DNA from: a virus
Virus record (IMG/VR): IMGVR_UViG_3300013286_000009
Span: 21,597 to 85,596 of that record
DNA: 64,000 nt
Direction: 5' to 3' (one strand)
In this document: positions 34,201-41,601 of the stretch, in pieces
Position numbering within the stretch: position 1 is the stretch's first letter
Layout of the letters: each line of letters opens with the position of its first letter
Translations under genes and position numbers: made by a program
The notes under the pieces: model-generated
What the model was told of the DNA's origin: nothing
Databases searched by the model: none
The model's input: the letters and a program-made list of their open reading frames with translations, nothing else

Positions 34201-36363
34201 TCCATTATTTTGTGGAGGAACAGCTTGTGTACTTGCTGTAGACAATGCTGTATATAGTATAGAAAATAAACTTGCTATACTAGCGGTTGCTGAAATTTCT
34301 GTGCCAAATGCTCCGCCGTTGTTAGCCGAAGTCACTTGGTATACTAAATTGCTAGCAATAACGTTATTAAGAGATTGATAATTTTGAGATGGAGTACCAC
34401 CATTCAATGCGCTATTGATGAGACTAAGAAGCTGATTAAGAATTGGCAAATAGTAAGGCACATCTGCTGTAACTGCGGCATTAAAAAATTGATTTGTACT
34501 ACCGTATTGAAAATATGCCAACGTGGTTGCTACTGTTTGACTGTTGCCGCCGCGTGTTAAATCATAAACAAATGCATCAAGTATAAATCCAGCATCTCTC
34601 ACAGTTTTTGTTCTATCTAACACATAAGAACTTGTAAAAGGAGAAAGATTATTAGTAACCTGGTATGCTACCCAATTTACTAATTCAGTTGTAATCCAAG
34701 TATGGTTTGCATTAATTGAATTTGCAGACAACGGATATAATACACCGTTACTGATAAAATTACATGCATATCTAATAGTTTTCCAAGGCTGATCCCAAGA
34801 AGTTCCGTAATCTGCACGGTCTATTCCTGTAGGTGCAACATAGTATACATATGGAACAGTATTAATTTTTGTCCAAGTTGGAGTATTATTTGTACTTCTT
34901 AAAACATAACTGTTAGAACTGAGTGGTATAGCATTGTAGCCTCCCACTGTGCTACTATAAATTTCAATGTCACCTTGTGTATTCATCGCATTTTTTCTTG
35001 CGTGAGCTATGAAAGTAGTCCAGTATGTATTTGTTAGATCATTATCAGGGCGTGTTAAAACAGCCGCAGTATGACGTTGTGTACAAATATATGTGGAATT
35101 TTGCCAAATAGCAAGATCGCCGATGGCATAAGTGGTCCCACTCGCCCATGTTTTAGTCCAATAGGATCCGGTTACAACTAATTTCCAATAAACGTAATTT
35201 ACACCAACAAAATTTAAAAACTGGCTATTTGTTAATGTACCGTCTGGTGCTTTGTTCAGTACTATGGTATTTGAATTGATTGCCGCAACAACCTGGCCTT
35301 GTGTAATGCCTACACCAATTACGTTCATACCTAATTGGATGCCTGCCGTGTTAAGAACGTTTACATTTACGCCACTGCTACCGGTAGAATTATAAGTCTG
35401 TTGTATTACAAATGCTACTGGGTCTTGTCCGCTGTTATCCGATACTGCTACAAACACTTGTCCGTTTCTTCTGATGATACTTCCAACTTTGTAAGTATCC
35501 ACCGATGTCCAATCACTTCGTATTTCGTACCCTTGATTTAATAAGGTCCAATCAACTGCATCAAGTGACGGAACATTATTTAAATTGTTGGCTGTGGCAC
35601 TTATGTAATCATAACCGCCATAGCTGACTACATCTCCAAGTTGGAATGTCTTACTTGAACTCCAGGTAGAAAAACTACCTTGCCCGGGAAGATATATAGT
35701 CCATTTAGCTGGAGTAAATGTTGCATCGGCATTGTAAGTTATACAGGTATAAAGATCAACATCTAATTTAACAATATCGTTGATCTTGTATCGAGTAGCA
35801 CTTGCCCAAGCGCCCTTATATTCAATACCGTTTTCAACAATAGTCCAGTTTGATTGGTTGGCTTCTAAGCCCAATAACGTTGTAGCGGCACTTGTGTGAT
35901 TTGCCACACACTCATATACAATACCGCCGTATTTGACCAAATCGTTGACACCATAAACATAATTTGGAAGCCATCCAGCAGATCGCCATGCAGTAAATGT
36001 TGTATAGATAGTCCAGTAACTACTTTGCAAAGCAAATGTTGTACTGGTATGCTGTGTATTGGCATAGTAAACTACTCCGCCAAAAATAACTAAATTACCT
36101 AGACTATAAACAGTACTGGTAGCCCAGTTTCCTAAAAATGTTTTACCATCTACTACTAAATTCCAATAAGGAGTTTGAGCTCCGGTTCCGCTTACTTTAT
36201 ATAAGTCGCTATAAAAACTCGAGACGTCTGAAGTATTTGGTAATAAACAGACATACGTTTTACCTTGATATGAAACTACATCGTCGCGGGCGTATGCTGT
36301 TGCTGGCGTCCATACACCTTTCCAACTAAAACGCAATCTTCCAATTTTAAATTCTGATGCCAT
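28237..36363 (-). CDS. Giant modular virion appendage protein (2708 residues), paralogue
   Basis: A shorter paralogue of the downstream 3706-residue protein, with the same order: about seven W-Y-GD-V-Y-C-H modules (residues ~8-450), VYYVAPTGIDRADYG followed by a KPW-like beta-helix entry (~505-540), a single RDAGFILDAFVYDL module (~595) where the paralogue has six, DPGTGPNDSSVW to GNSSYGTYG (~980-1080), several YYVxxIVDxxTF repeats (~1400-1900), BNR-like propeller blades (YGNNYWMALGN, STDGITW; ~1995-2310), and a C-terminus with TSTDQDGNFKVGSLFGVQQA (~2558) and TQKAVKTYL. AGGAT precedes the ATG. Loss or gain of the central module explains much of the size difference. Probable tail appendage protein. 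Confidence 0.8.
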   Translation of the reverse strand: MASEFKIGRLRFSWKGVWTPATAYARDDVVSYQGKTYVCLLPNTSDVSSFYSDLYKVSGTGAQTPYWNLVVDGKTFLGNWATSTVYSLGNLVIFGGVVYYANTQHTSTTFALQSSYWTIYTTFTAWRSAGWLPNYVYGVNDLVKYGGIVYECVANHTSAATTLLGLEANQSNWTIVENGIEYKGAWASATRYKINDIVKLDVDLYTCITYNADATFTPAKWTIYLPGQGSFSTWSSSKTFQLGDVVSYGGYDYISATANNLNNVPSLDAVDWTLLNQGYEIRSDWTSVDTYKVGSIIRRNGQVFVAVSDNSGQDPVAFVIQQTYNSTGSSGVNVNVLNTAGIQLGMNVIGVGITQGQVVAAINSNTIVLNKAPDGTLTNSQFLNFVGVNYVYWKLVVTGSYWTKTWASGTTYAIGDLAIWQNSTYICTQRHTAAVLTRPDNDLTNTYWTTFIAHARKNAMNTQGDIEIYSSTVGGYNAIPLSSNSYVLRSTNNTPTWTKINTVPYVYYVAPTGIDRADYGTSWDQPWKTIRYACNFISNGVLYPLSANSINANHTWITTELVNWVAYQVTNNLSPFTSSYVLDRTKTVRDAGFILDAFVYDLTRGGNSQTVATTLAYFQYGSTNQFFNAAVTADVPYYLPILNQLLSLINSALNGGTPSQNYQSLNNVIASNLVYQVTSANNGGAFGTEISATASIASLFSILYTALSTASTQAVPPQNNGLTASIFVKTGTYSETLPIAIPENTAVIGDELRGVVIQPATSITMTVYSCDTSLFTVNSTTGLTDQMPVQFVDPNINTSLSFTGFGGVTLGQTYYVKGSTITSTKFGIVASATTTFVGTVTLNSYVITDVVNINGLVVGAILTGSGLPANTIITGIGIAATNAVANTITVNQLGSTTIVNTTITATGAPVTLTSGSGTVAASTVMYAYAGDCLKDMFRLRNATGLRNVTLVGLLGTLSAVDANYIQRPTGGSYCAFDPGTGPNDSSVWIFRRSPYVQNVTTFGNGCSGMKIDGTLHNGGNKSMTSNDFTQIISDGIGIWCYGPDSKTEAVSVFSYYAYSGYLAEAGGRIRATNGNSSYGTYGVIATGFDSTEIPATGIVYNQSTQVQAQVQSSLGTNAQLIKINYSNAGSAYNTTTTNMLFYSNQLTTSPWTNDGNISLNKIYTAPTGLTEAWALTGTSATPGTGYVQQTITINPAGAVYTGIQPSNYGAGTGSNATVTVTVTSTAYTVAVTNGGTGYNTSQQLVIAGNLLGGKAGVNECYLTIQSITGSAILTVSVSGTVPSGSAQNYTLSVYTYVGTASSIDLWGQFSGTSTRTSTLTYNFGANTVTPGSATGFLPVNYGAQQSLVAGWYRLWFTINDTSGLNNQLTFRIYPKGTSGNAGTYSYFYAPQIEISSSTYAPSFYSDTLNVNFTAYANFNVSGSGTGVSTIGDETRSWSVFQTRITDPGSGAGGTGYLTASNNAQAGTSVSIQIAQADTNTAANYTGMRVFINNGTGAGQYGYISNYNASTKVAYVLKESFTSIPIISTNITGNVMTLNGSYNTNTLWVGMPLQFIPTYYTTSVTSTSLAQTTVTATVGGTINQMTVGSTVGLAVNTPITFTSPVFSTVTTGYTYYVYAIIDSVTIQISSQIFGTVWPLSTATPPASPMVMNFSSNTSYLAASTTNMVVNYPIQFTGTALGGLSNGVTYYIQDIIDVNNFTVAPSLVNVTITNTTSGTNLLTVSTTSSLTPLNPIIFSGTVYGNIVESTKYYISSIVDNTTFTIASNIINLNITATYLTTNLIYAVGSNVTASLVIGQPIIFVGNTFGSGLTAETTYYILVINDANTFTVSQTPSGSVVPLNTVSGTSILTGSCTGKTAGASFSLLTASGSMVGTTTAKKSTLTLAIGSMNATFSTQLFGGSNITAGTTYYINTIPSSSTITVTTTQGSGTPVTLASKTGSMNLAALGWDHVTPGQPSVNPDSSSIYYIEPRTTFTAPGFYQATATSPITLPLSATYSAMAYGNNYWMALGNANTTAAVSTDASTWTSIVLPLSATWTALAYGNNYWVAINSTSATAVYSNSNGIGWRKSTLPSNTTWNTIAFGSGKFVALATASSAAAVSTTYGATWTSSTLPASAAWTSVTYGANLFVAVSNGSNNLSVSGATGSGTVATLTFTSAQATAPYAVGQIITVTGINQNGYNGTQTVTYCDTTTVRYFNGTSTTGGAGTITSNSLAAYSTDGITWTTSNLPSSSTWSSIAYGQGRFTAVASTTAYPAYSFDGKTWYTATIPIAADKIAYGQGVFLAISASSTTAWTSESSLDWSQQSVPSASYTALAFGFTGTYYNGTFSALAGSSTAIYMSAGCRTKGRGNITSGVITSISEFEPGSGYTSSISIFGPQIPTVTFTDPNVTSLAVVTPRISNGVLASPTFVNRGSGYNSNSTLIYITGNGYADQYQTGLSIILNNLTRLPSPGDSLTVAGVSTAYKVTSAYAVYGTTVPNLEANVSLSPSVSVANAVANGTTIQIRSKYSQARLTNHDFLNIGYGDFITSNYPGFPANGYVALYQNQTVEANYGRVFYTSTDQDGNFKVGSLFGVQQATGVITLSASQFGLTGLNTLSLGGIAVGGSSVVITQFSTDSTFTANSDSVLPTQKAVKTYLASRLSQGGSNTSTGQLTAGTVTVGNPNYIRSTLATGSVKMGSKVMFQGAGASVDGNMAAFDFFARNAFRRN

Positions 36364-36375
36364 TTGAATATCCTA

Positions 36376-36756
36376 TTAATTTGAACTAACGATTTGTGCG
36401 ACTGAATATGTGTACACTTGATTAATACGCACTACTAGTTGTCCTTGACTATCTATATAATAATAACAATTTTTATTGTCCCAACGATACTGATCAAAGT
36501 ATAAATTAGGATAAGGACGACTATGATCTGTTGCTAGCCGTCCATCGAAGAAATCTACGCCATATTCAAAGTTTTCAAAATTTCCGCTATTAGGGCCAGC
36601 TACGTTTAAATTAAAAGATGCTGTGCTAGTTAACTGATCTACTTTTTCAAAATACAATGTACCATCATCTGATCTTCGTAGTCCGTAAAAAAATCTAGGA
36701 CTATCTCCAAGAATATCGTTTAACGATGTATCGCCTATGTAATAATTTCCGCTCAT
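36376..36756 (-). CDS. Hypothetical virion-associated protein
   Basis: A 126-residue protein rich in Tyr, Phe, Asp and Asn (YYIGDTSLNDILGDSPRFFYGLRR at the N-terminus, NLYFDQYRWDNKNCYYYID near the C-terminus). I do not recognise a family. The composition differs from the Thr/Ser/Gly-rich neighbours, and the fold is probably a compact beta/alpha domain rather than a fibre. AAGGA lies upstream of the ATG. It is encoded directly upstream of the 2708-residue giant in the same transcript, so it may be a partner or attachment factor for that protein. Confidence 0.6.
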   Translation of the reverse strand: MSGNYYIGDTSLNDILGDSPRFFYGLRRSDDGTLYFEKVDQLTSTASFNLNVAGPNSGNFENFEYGVDFFDGRLATDHSRPYPNLYFDQYRWDNKNCYYYIDSQGQLVVRINQVYTYSVAQIVSSN

Positions 36757-36767
36757 AATATTAATCC

Positions 36768-37325
36768 TTAAACAATTTCAACCAAACTTACAACAGCATC
36801 TACGCTGGCCGCTGTGTTGGAGACGATACTTAATGTGTTACTTCCGCCTAATACTAAGCGTTCTCCGCCGTTGATAACCCGCAAACTTTGATTTGGTGGA
36901 ATTACTACATCTTTAATATAGTATGCACTGATAGCGGTGGCATCTGTGAAACTTACAACTATAGCTGTAGAAGCAGATCCTGCTGAAGCATTTTGGCTCA
37001 TAGTGATTGTTCCAGCGGCTATGTTAAAACTGCTGACTGTGGTCAATGCTGGAATATAACCAACAGATGTAAGAGCCGCTCCATTTTGTATTTCACTGAA
37101 TGTGTTTACATTACTAATAGTTGGGCTACCACTTACAAATGTTCCTGTAAAAGTTGATGTTGGACCCGGATCAGTAACAATTACACTAACTGTAATAAAA
37201 CCGCTGGTAATATTTGCAAGACTGATGCCTAATACAGTAGTTCTCACGTTACTGCTTGCTGTATAAACAATAGTTGCTGTTGTTCCAAGAGCCGGGCTTA
37301 ATGCATTTTTAAATGTGGTTGCCAT
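36768..37325 (-). CDS. Beta-rich virion structural protein
   Basis: A 185-residue protein with Thr/Val/Ser-rich strands. It contains a short repeat unit, SGSPTISNVNTFSEIQNGAAL leading to LTTVSSFNIAAGTITMSQNA, similar to modules in the large structural proteins here (GxxIxxGTYI...VTVN type). It ends with VIPPNQSLRVINGGERLVLG and an SVDAVVSLVEIV strand. It resembles the small capsid- or fibre-decoration proteins of T4-like aquatic phages but has no named function that I can assign. It lies five bases downstream of the fibre gene at 37,330 in the same direction. Confidence 0.6.
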   Translation of the reverse strand: MATTFKNALSPALGTTATIVYTASSNVRTTVLGISLANITSGFITVSVIVTDPGPTSTFTGTFVSGSPTISNVNTFSEIQNGAALTSVGYIPALTTVSSFNIAAGTITMSQNASAGSASTAIVVSFTDATAISAYYIKDVVIPPNQSLRVINGGERLVLGGSNTLSIVSNTAASVDAVVSLVEIV

Positions 37326-37329
37326 GTTA

Positions 37330-38820
37330 TTATCCTAATGTTAGTGCCCACTGGACACTGATGTCTGACGCTTGGCTAACTGTAATACCACTTTGTACAC
37401 CAGCAACACTGGTCCATGCAGAACCGTTATAAATTTCAACAGCAAGTGAGCTGTTGTCAGTGTTAAATCGTATCATTCCAGTTGTTGGAATACTTGGGCG
37501 CTGTAATGTTGTTCCTGACGGAATAACAACTCCGTTAGTTCCGCCAATATTGACATAACCAGAAACAGTTCCTGTAATACTTGTACTAATACCTAAGGCT
37601 TGTGCTGGAGTTACATAATATGTTCCTGCTCCGCCTGTGCCTGTTAATAGTGCAGTAATAATAGTTCCGCTTGTAACTCCGGATCCTGTTAAAATCATGC
37701 CTTTGTAAATTGTGGCTGTCGGTGTTCCAGTTACAGTTAATACCGTTGGTGTTACTGTGATAGTTGTATTAGCTTGAGTTAAGTAGTTATTAATTTGCCA
37801 CTGACTGCCGTTACCAGATCCTGCAATATTGGCTACAATATATGTGCCTGCTGGCAAACTTCCGCCGCTTATTACTTGTCCGATGGCAATTGTTCCGCCA
37901 GGCACTGAGTTAACAGTTAATGTTGTTCCGCTTGTACTTCCTGAAAAAGTAAAAGTTGATCCAAGAGCAATAGTCCCATTAAAAGTTGAACTTGAAGTTT
38001 GCTGTTGGAAATTTGAAATAGCATTTGGAGTGGTGTTTTGTATAGTGTTTCCACTGATTCTAAAATTACCAATGTTTACTCCGGCAGCACCAGTTGTTAT
38101 AATCGAAATATCTTGATTGTTGGCAGTATTTGTTATACTATTGCCAGAAAATGTAAAGTTAGCTGTGCTTAAATTGCTAGCAGAAAAAGTATTTAATGTT
38201 AAGGTATTAGCATATACGTTTGCCCATTGTAAACTATTGCTACCTAAATTATATGTGTTTGTGGTCGCAGGTAAAATATTACTGCTAACACCTGCGGTAA
38301 TAGCCACAGTATCGGTCGTTGCATCACCAATTTGAATATTTCCTGCAACTGTAAGTACCCCCTGTACAGTTAAATTACCGGCAGTATTAAAGTTGCCGTT
38401 TACTGTTAAATTACCATTTACTGTTGTTGCACCGGTACCCGATGTAGTGAATACAATGTTTTGATTGTAGCTGATTGTGCTAATTGTACTACCAGTAAGT
38501 TGTAGATTACCTACTTGCAAAATGCCTTGATACACTACAGGATTTGCGCCGCTGGCTGATAAATTTATAGTGCCGCTTGTACTAGTGATGTTGTTAGAGC
38601 TGAAACTAATGGTGCCAAGCGTAGCTGTACCACTAGCATTTAAATTAGTAGTTCGTATTGTACCAACTACTTGAAGGTCGTCTGAAGGAGTGCTGGTATT
38701 AATACCTACACGGCGATTGGTAACATCCAAGTATAATAAGTTCGTCTCAAAAGCTAAATCTACACCATTACGAAGTAGATTCGATTTTAAGAGCGGACCC
38801 GAAATTCGACCTAAGGCCAT
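37330..38820 (-). CDS. Virion structural/fibre protein, LGRISGPLL type
   Basis: A 496-residue protein opening with MALGRISGPLLKSNLLRNG and a DVTNRRVGINTSTPSDDLQV segment, an N-terminus it shares with the gene at 38,939. The middle is repetitive beta structure: collagen-free Thr/Asn-rich repeats, then two copies of a module IxIGQVISGGSLPAGTYIV / IYKGMILTGSGVTSGT, also seen in the giant proteins. Near the C-terminus it has the short GMIRFNTDNSSLAVEIYNGSAW module found in the Gly-rich adhesins. Probably a trimeric tail or collar fibre. A GAGGAG ribosome-binding site precedes the ATG, and a late-type box lies about 100 bases upstream. Confidence 0.65.
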   Translation of the reverse strand: MALGRISGPLLKSNLLRNGVDLAFETNLLYLDVTNRRVGINTSTPSDDLQVVGTIRTTNLNASGTATLGTISFSSNNITSTSGTINLSASGANPVVYQGILQVGNLQLTGSTISTISYNQNIVFTTSGTGATTVNGNLTVNGNFNTAGNLTVQGVLTVAGNIQIGDATTDTVAITAGVSSNILPATTNTYNLGSNSLQWANVYANTLTLNTFSASNLSTANFTFSGNSITNTANNQDISIITTGAAGVNIGNFRISGNTIQNTTPNAISNFQQQTSSSTFNGTIALGSTFTFSGSTSGTTLTVNSVPGGTIAIGQVISGGSLPAGTYIVANIAGSGNGSQWQINNYLTQANTTITVTPTVLTVTGTPTATIYKGMILTGSGVTSGTIITALLTGTGGAGTYYVTPAQALGISTSITGTVSGYVNIGGTNGVVIPSGTTLQRPSIPTTGMIRFNTDNSSLAVEIYNGSAWTSVAGVQSGITVSQASDISVQWALTLG

Positions 38821-38836
38821 GTACTCTCCTCAAACC

Positions 38837-38849
38837 CCGTGTTTCACGG
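38837..38849 (-). other. Small hairpin in 5' leader
   Basis: Inverted repeat CCGTG-TTT-CACGG, five pairs with a three-base loop, in the leader between the late box at 38,920 and the fibre start at 38,820. No U-run follows, so it is not a standard terminator; it may affect mRNA stability or ribosome access. Confidence 0.35.
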
Positions 38850-38919
38850 TTAACCACCTTGCATTGCGGGTTTACCACAGTTTAATATCGGGAATTTTGG
38901 TCAAACTCCACAGTAATAG

Positions 38920-38927
38920 TATTTAGC
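38920..38927 (-). promoter_or_regulatory. Late-type promoter box (GCTAAATA)
   Basis: Two mismatches from TATAAATA, but the ten bases GCTAAATACT recur identically at 45,063-45,072, also in an intergenic leader of a structural gene. The repetition in two leaders supports a real late-promoter variant. It lies just after the stop of the upstream fibre gene. Confidence 0.45.
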
Positions 38928-38938
38928 GGATTGGGTTT

Positions 38939-40060
38939 TTAACCTAGTATAATGTCGTAAATGACACTAAGATCTGCGGCGTCTGTAGCTGATGTAGAAG
39001 CTCCTGAGCCGATAGCCGCTTGCCAACTTGAACCGTTATAAATTTCCAAATACTGTAAAGTAGAGTTATAACGAGTCATGCCAACAGTTGCTGGTATACG
39101 TTGTGCGGTAGTTCCTGAAGGAATTACCAGGGCTGTTACATTATTAAAATCCCAATAACCATCACTTGTCGAAAGCAAATTATAAGGTTGATTAGTTGAG
39201 TTAATAACATCGTTAGCTGAAAACGGATATATTCCGTTAAGACTAACTTTGCCTGTTCCCGTTGTTGTAAACGTAATATCTTGCGTTGGATTAACGCTAC
39301 TAATTGTGTAACCTGTAAATCGTATTCCGCCGGCATTTAGGGTTGTTGCAGTAGTTGACGATACTCCGCTAGCAGTTGTAGCGTAGAGATTATTCCATTG
39401 TAAACTAGAACTACCTAATGTGTCAGTATTAGTGATACTGGGTATTAAGTCACTAGTTAGTTCAGCAGTAAAACTTACAGTATCTGTTGTTTGGTCGCCA
39501 ATATTAATAACACCTGTTGCTGATAAATTTCCGGTGACATATCCGTTGCCCGTAATAGTAGTTAAAGATCCTGAGCCGGTAACTGCTCCGTCGCCTGTCC
39601 AATTTACAATAGCTGTACCGGACGGTGAAAGATTAATATTAGAATTGGTTGTTGGTGTGTAGATTCCGTTAATATTATCTACATAAATGCCTAAAACACC
39701 AACTCCGCTTGCAATAATAGTAGGAGTACTTGCTTGATTTGGAGATACAGTTAGTGTTGCATTAAGGGCATCGCTGATAGTATTTCCGCTGATGGTCCAG
39801 TTGTTATTAGTAAATGCTGTATCAACTTTTAAGTTTGTGGTACGTATTCCATTAGCACCTCCAAGAAATAATGCAGTAGGACTGGTGCCGTAATTATTGA
39901 TACCGATGCGCTTATTAGTAACATCAAAATATAATAAATCAGTATCGAAACTTAAATCGCCGGCTTGAGAATTTTCAAAATTAGCAAGATTATCGGCTAA
40001 TAGTGGGCCGCTTATTCTTCCTAAACTTGCGGCATAATCTGGAGTTATATCCGCTGCCAT
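38939..40060 (-). CDS. Virion structural/fibre protein, LGRISGPLL type, paralogue
   Basis: A 373-residue paralogue of the next gene. SLGRISGPLLADNLANFEN and FDVTNKRIGINNYGTSPTAL match its N-terminus. The middle strands (ITGNGYVTGNLSATGVINIGDQTTDTVS) match NIQIGDATTDTVAITAG in the other copy. The C-terminus has GMTRYNSTLQYLEIYNGSSW and ends LSVIYDIILG, close to ISVQWALTLG in the paralogue. This shows duplication with different internal repeats. Likely a fibre or whisker-type protein of the tail or neck; no receptor-binding domain can be identified. It is followed by a leader with its own late-type box. Confidence 0.65.
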   Translation of the reverse strand: MAADITPDYAASLGRISGPLLADNLANFENSQAGDLSFDTDLLYFDVTNKRIGINNYGTSPTALFLGGANGIRTTNLKVDTAFTNNNWTISGNTISDALNATLTVSPNQASTPTIIASGVGVLGIYVDNINGIYTPTTNSNINLSPSGTAIVNWTGDGAVTGSGSLTTITGNGYVTGNLSATGVINIGDQTTDTVSFTAELTSDLIPSITNTDTLGSSSLQWNNLYATTASGVSSTTATTLNAGGIRFTGYTISSVNPTQDITFTTTGTGKVSLNGIYPFSANDVINSTNQPYNLLSTSDGYWDFNNVTALVIPSGTTAQRIPATVGMTRYNSTLQYLEIYNGSSWQAAIGSGASTSATDAADLSVIYDIILG

Positions 40061-40075
40061 ATGCTGTTCCTAGTA

Positions 40076-41272
40076 TTATTGGTCAAAACCTGACAATACT
40101 GTTACAGGTTTTCCTAAGGGAACTGCGCTGGTAAATCTAATATAATAGCCTGCTGGTCTACTAGATTGTATTGCACGATTAGCGGCAATAGCACCGGTAG
40201 TTGGATTGTTGATTGTAATTGTATTTGTTGTTGTATTAACACTGGTTACTGTGGTGCTTGCCGCAAAAACTGCGCTACTTGCTGAACTTGTAAACACCAT
40301 TGCTCCAGTAGGTGTACTGTCTGGAGTTGAACTGAGTACTACAATATTACTTCCACTCGTACTTACCACAGTTTGAAAGCTATCAAAACCAATACCGTTA
40401 ACATACATGCCAGCAGTAATACCTGCGTTACTTGCAACAAGTAAATTTGCTCCGTTAGAGCCCGGGCTTGATCCTGCAACATCAAATGTTAATGTTCCTA
40501 TAGGTTGTGTATTTGCCACAGCGTTTAATACAATAGTCCAACTTCCGCCGCCGCTATTGGTAGCTGATTGCACATATTGATTACTGTTAAAACCAGTTCC
40601 TACTATACGTTGTCCTACGACGATTGCTGTACCAGTAAAGCTGGTTACAGTCATAGTAGTTGATACAACTCCGCCTGTATTATAAGTTGCCGTGTTAGCC
40701 ACTATATTAACTGTTGTACTAACTGTTGTCGTAGGAGCCGCAGTGGATAATGTATCTCCTACATTGATATCAAGTACTGTTGAAAGAATCAATTGAGTCG
40801 ATGACGTGCCAGCCAATGTTGTGACAACTGATTCAACAATTGGATTTTGAGCAAGAAGATAATTTGTTACTGCAATTTGCAATACGTTTTCTACTACCAC
40901 TATTAAATTTTGTGGCCCAAAAGTTGCGCCGCTTTGTACTTGACTTGGAAAAGTTCCTGCCGATAACGGCCCAAATAATGTGTTAAGTGCATTACCATTA
41001 CCCAATGTTTGTTGTGTAATTGCTGTTGATTCTTTGAATCTTAAGGCACGCCATCCTGTTGCTTGATATACCATAACTTGGTTAGTTGTTGTATCATAAC
41101 GCATCATACCAGTTGAAGGAGCACTGGGTTGACTACCAGTAGGTCCGTTTGGCAATACCAAACTTCCTTGTCCAACAGGGCTGACATAAACGTTAGCTCG
41201 TGCGGCATCAGAATACAATGTTGTATTATTTGCGCTTCTTCTATCTAGTGCTTGACGTTTTAAAAATCTCAT
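40076..41272 (-). CDS. Virion structural protein with fibre module
   Basis: A 398-residue protein. The N-terminus (MRFLKRQALDRRSANNTTLY) is basic, unlike the rest. Residues ~50-75 carry the GMMRYDTTTNQVMVYQATGW module shared with the fibres and adhesins. The remainder is beta-rich repeats such as AIVVGQRIVGTGFNSNQYVQSATN and GITAGMYVNGIGFDSFQTVVST, then PVTVLSGFDQ at the end. Its ATG shares one base with the upstream TAA (TAATG), so it is translationally coupled to the 106-residue gene. Probably a tail or collar structural protein; the exact role is unknown. Confidence 0.6.
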   Translation of the reverse strand: MRFLKRQALDRRSANNTTLYSDAARANVYVSPVGQGSLVLPNGPTGSQPSAPSTGMMRYDTTTNQVMVYQATGWRALRFKESTAITQQTLGNGNALNTLFGPLSAGTFPSQVQSGATFGPQNLIVVVENVLQIAVTNYLLAQNPIVESVVTTLAGTSSTQLILSTVLDINVGDTLSTAAPTTTVSTTVNIVANTATYNTGGVVSTTMTVTSFTGTAIVVGQRIVGTGFNSNQYVQSATNSGGGSWTIVLNAVANTQPIGTLTFDVAGSSPGSNGANLLVASNAGITAGMYVNGIGFDSFQTVVSTSGSNIVVLSSTPDSTPTGAMVFTSSASSAVFAASTTVTSVNTTTNTITINNPTTGAIAANRAIQSSRPAGYYIRFTSAVPLGKPVTVLSGFDQ

Positions 41273-41592
41273 TATACTGCCAATGTGCTTATGGTAAATG
41301 TTAACATACTAGCAAGACTTGCTATGGCAATCAATACATCGCCGTTTGCTAAAACTAATTTTTCTTGATCTAAACTTACAGTTTCGCCTGCCGGAATGGG
41401 TAATGCTGAAATAATTGTGTGTTTAACTTGGGTGGTTGTCCCGCTGACATCGGCCGCAGGAACGGCAAATAATGTTAAATTACTAGTTGATGCTCCGTAG
41501 TTACAAATAATTATAGTTGAAATAGCATTTGCACCGCTACTTGTATACATAACTGAATTACTTGCTGTAACTAATGTATTTTGAATTGCCAT
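41272..41592 (-). CDS. Small beta-rich virion protein
   Basis: A 106-residue protein with NAISTIIICNYGASTSNLTLFAVPA and ALPIPAGETVSLDQEKLVLANGD. The latter segment (xPAGETVSLDxEKLVLxNGD) resembles the VIPPNQSLRVINGGERLVLGG segment of the product at 36,768 and the general pattern of small phage head- or tail-decoration proteins. It has no membrane segment. It is coupled to the downstream 398-residue gene by a one-base overlap. No named family is recognised. Confidence 0.6.
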   Translation of the reverse strand: MAIQNTLVTASNSVMYTSSGANAISTIIICNYGASTSNLTLFAVPAADVSGTTTQVKHTIISALPIPAGETVSLDQEKLVLANGDVLIAIASLASMLTFTISTLAV

Positions 41593-41601
41593 GTTTGTTC
41601 C

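Noticed and set aside
17069-36363. Tandem repeats in the giant genes as DNA-level repeats or CRISPR-like arrays
   Set aside because: The repetition is in protein modules of roughly 50-150 residues with diverged DNA; there are no short identical repeats with regular spacers.
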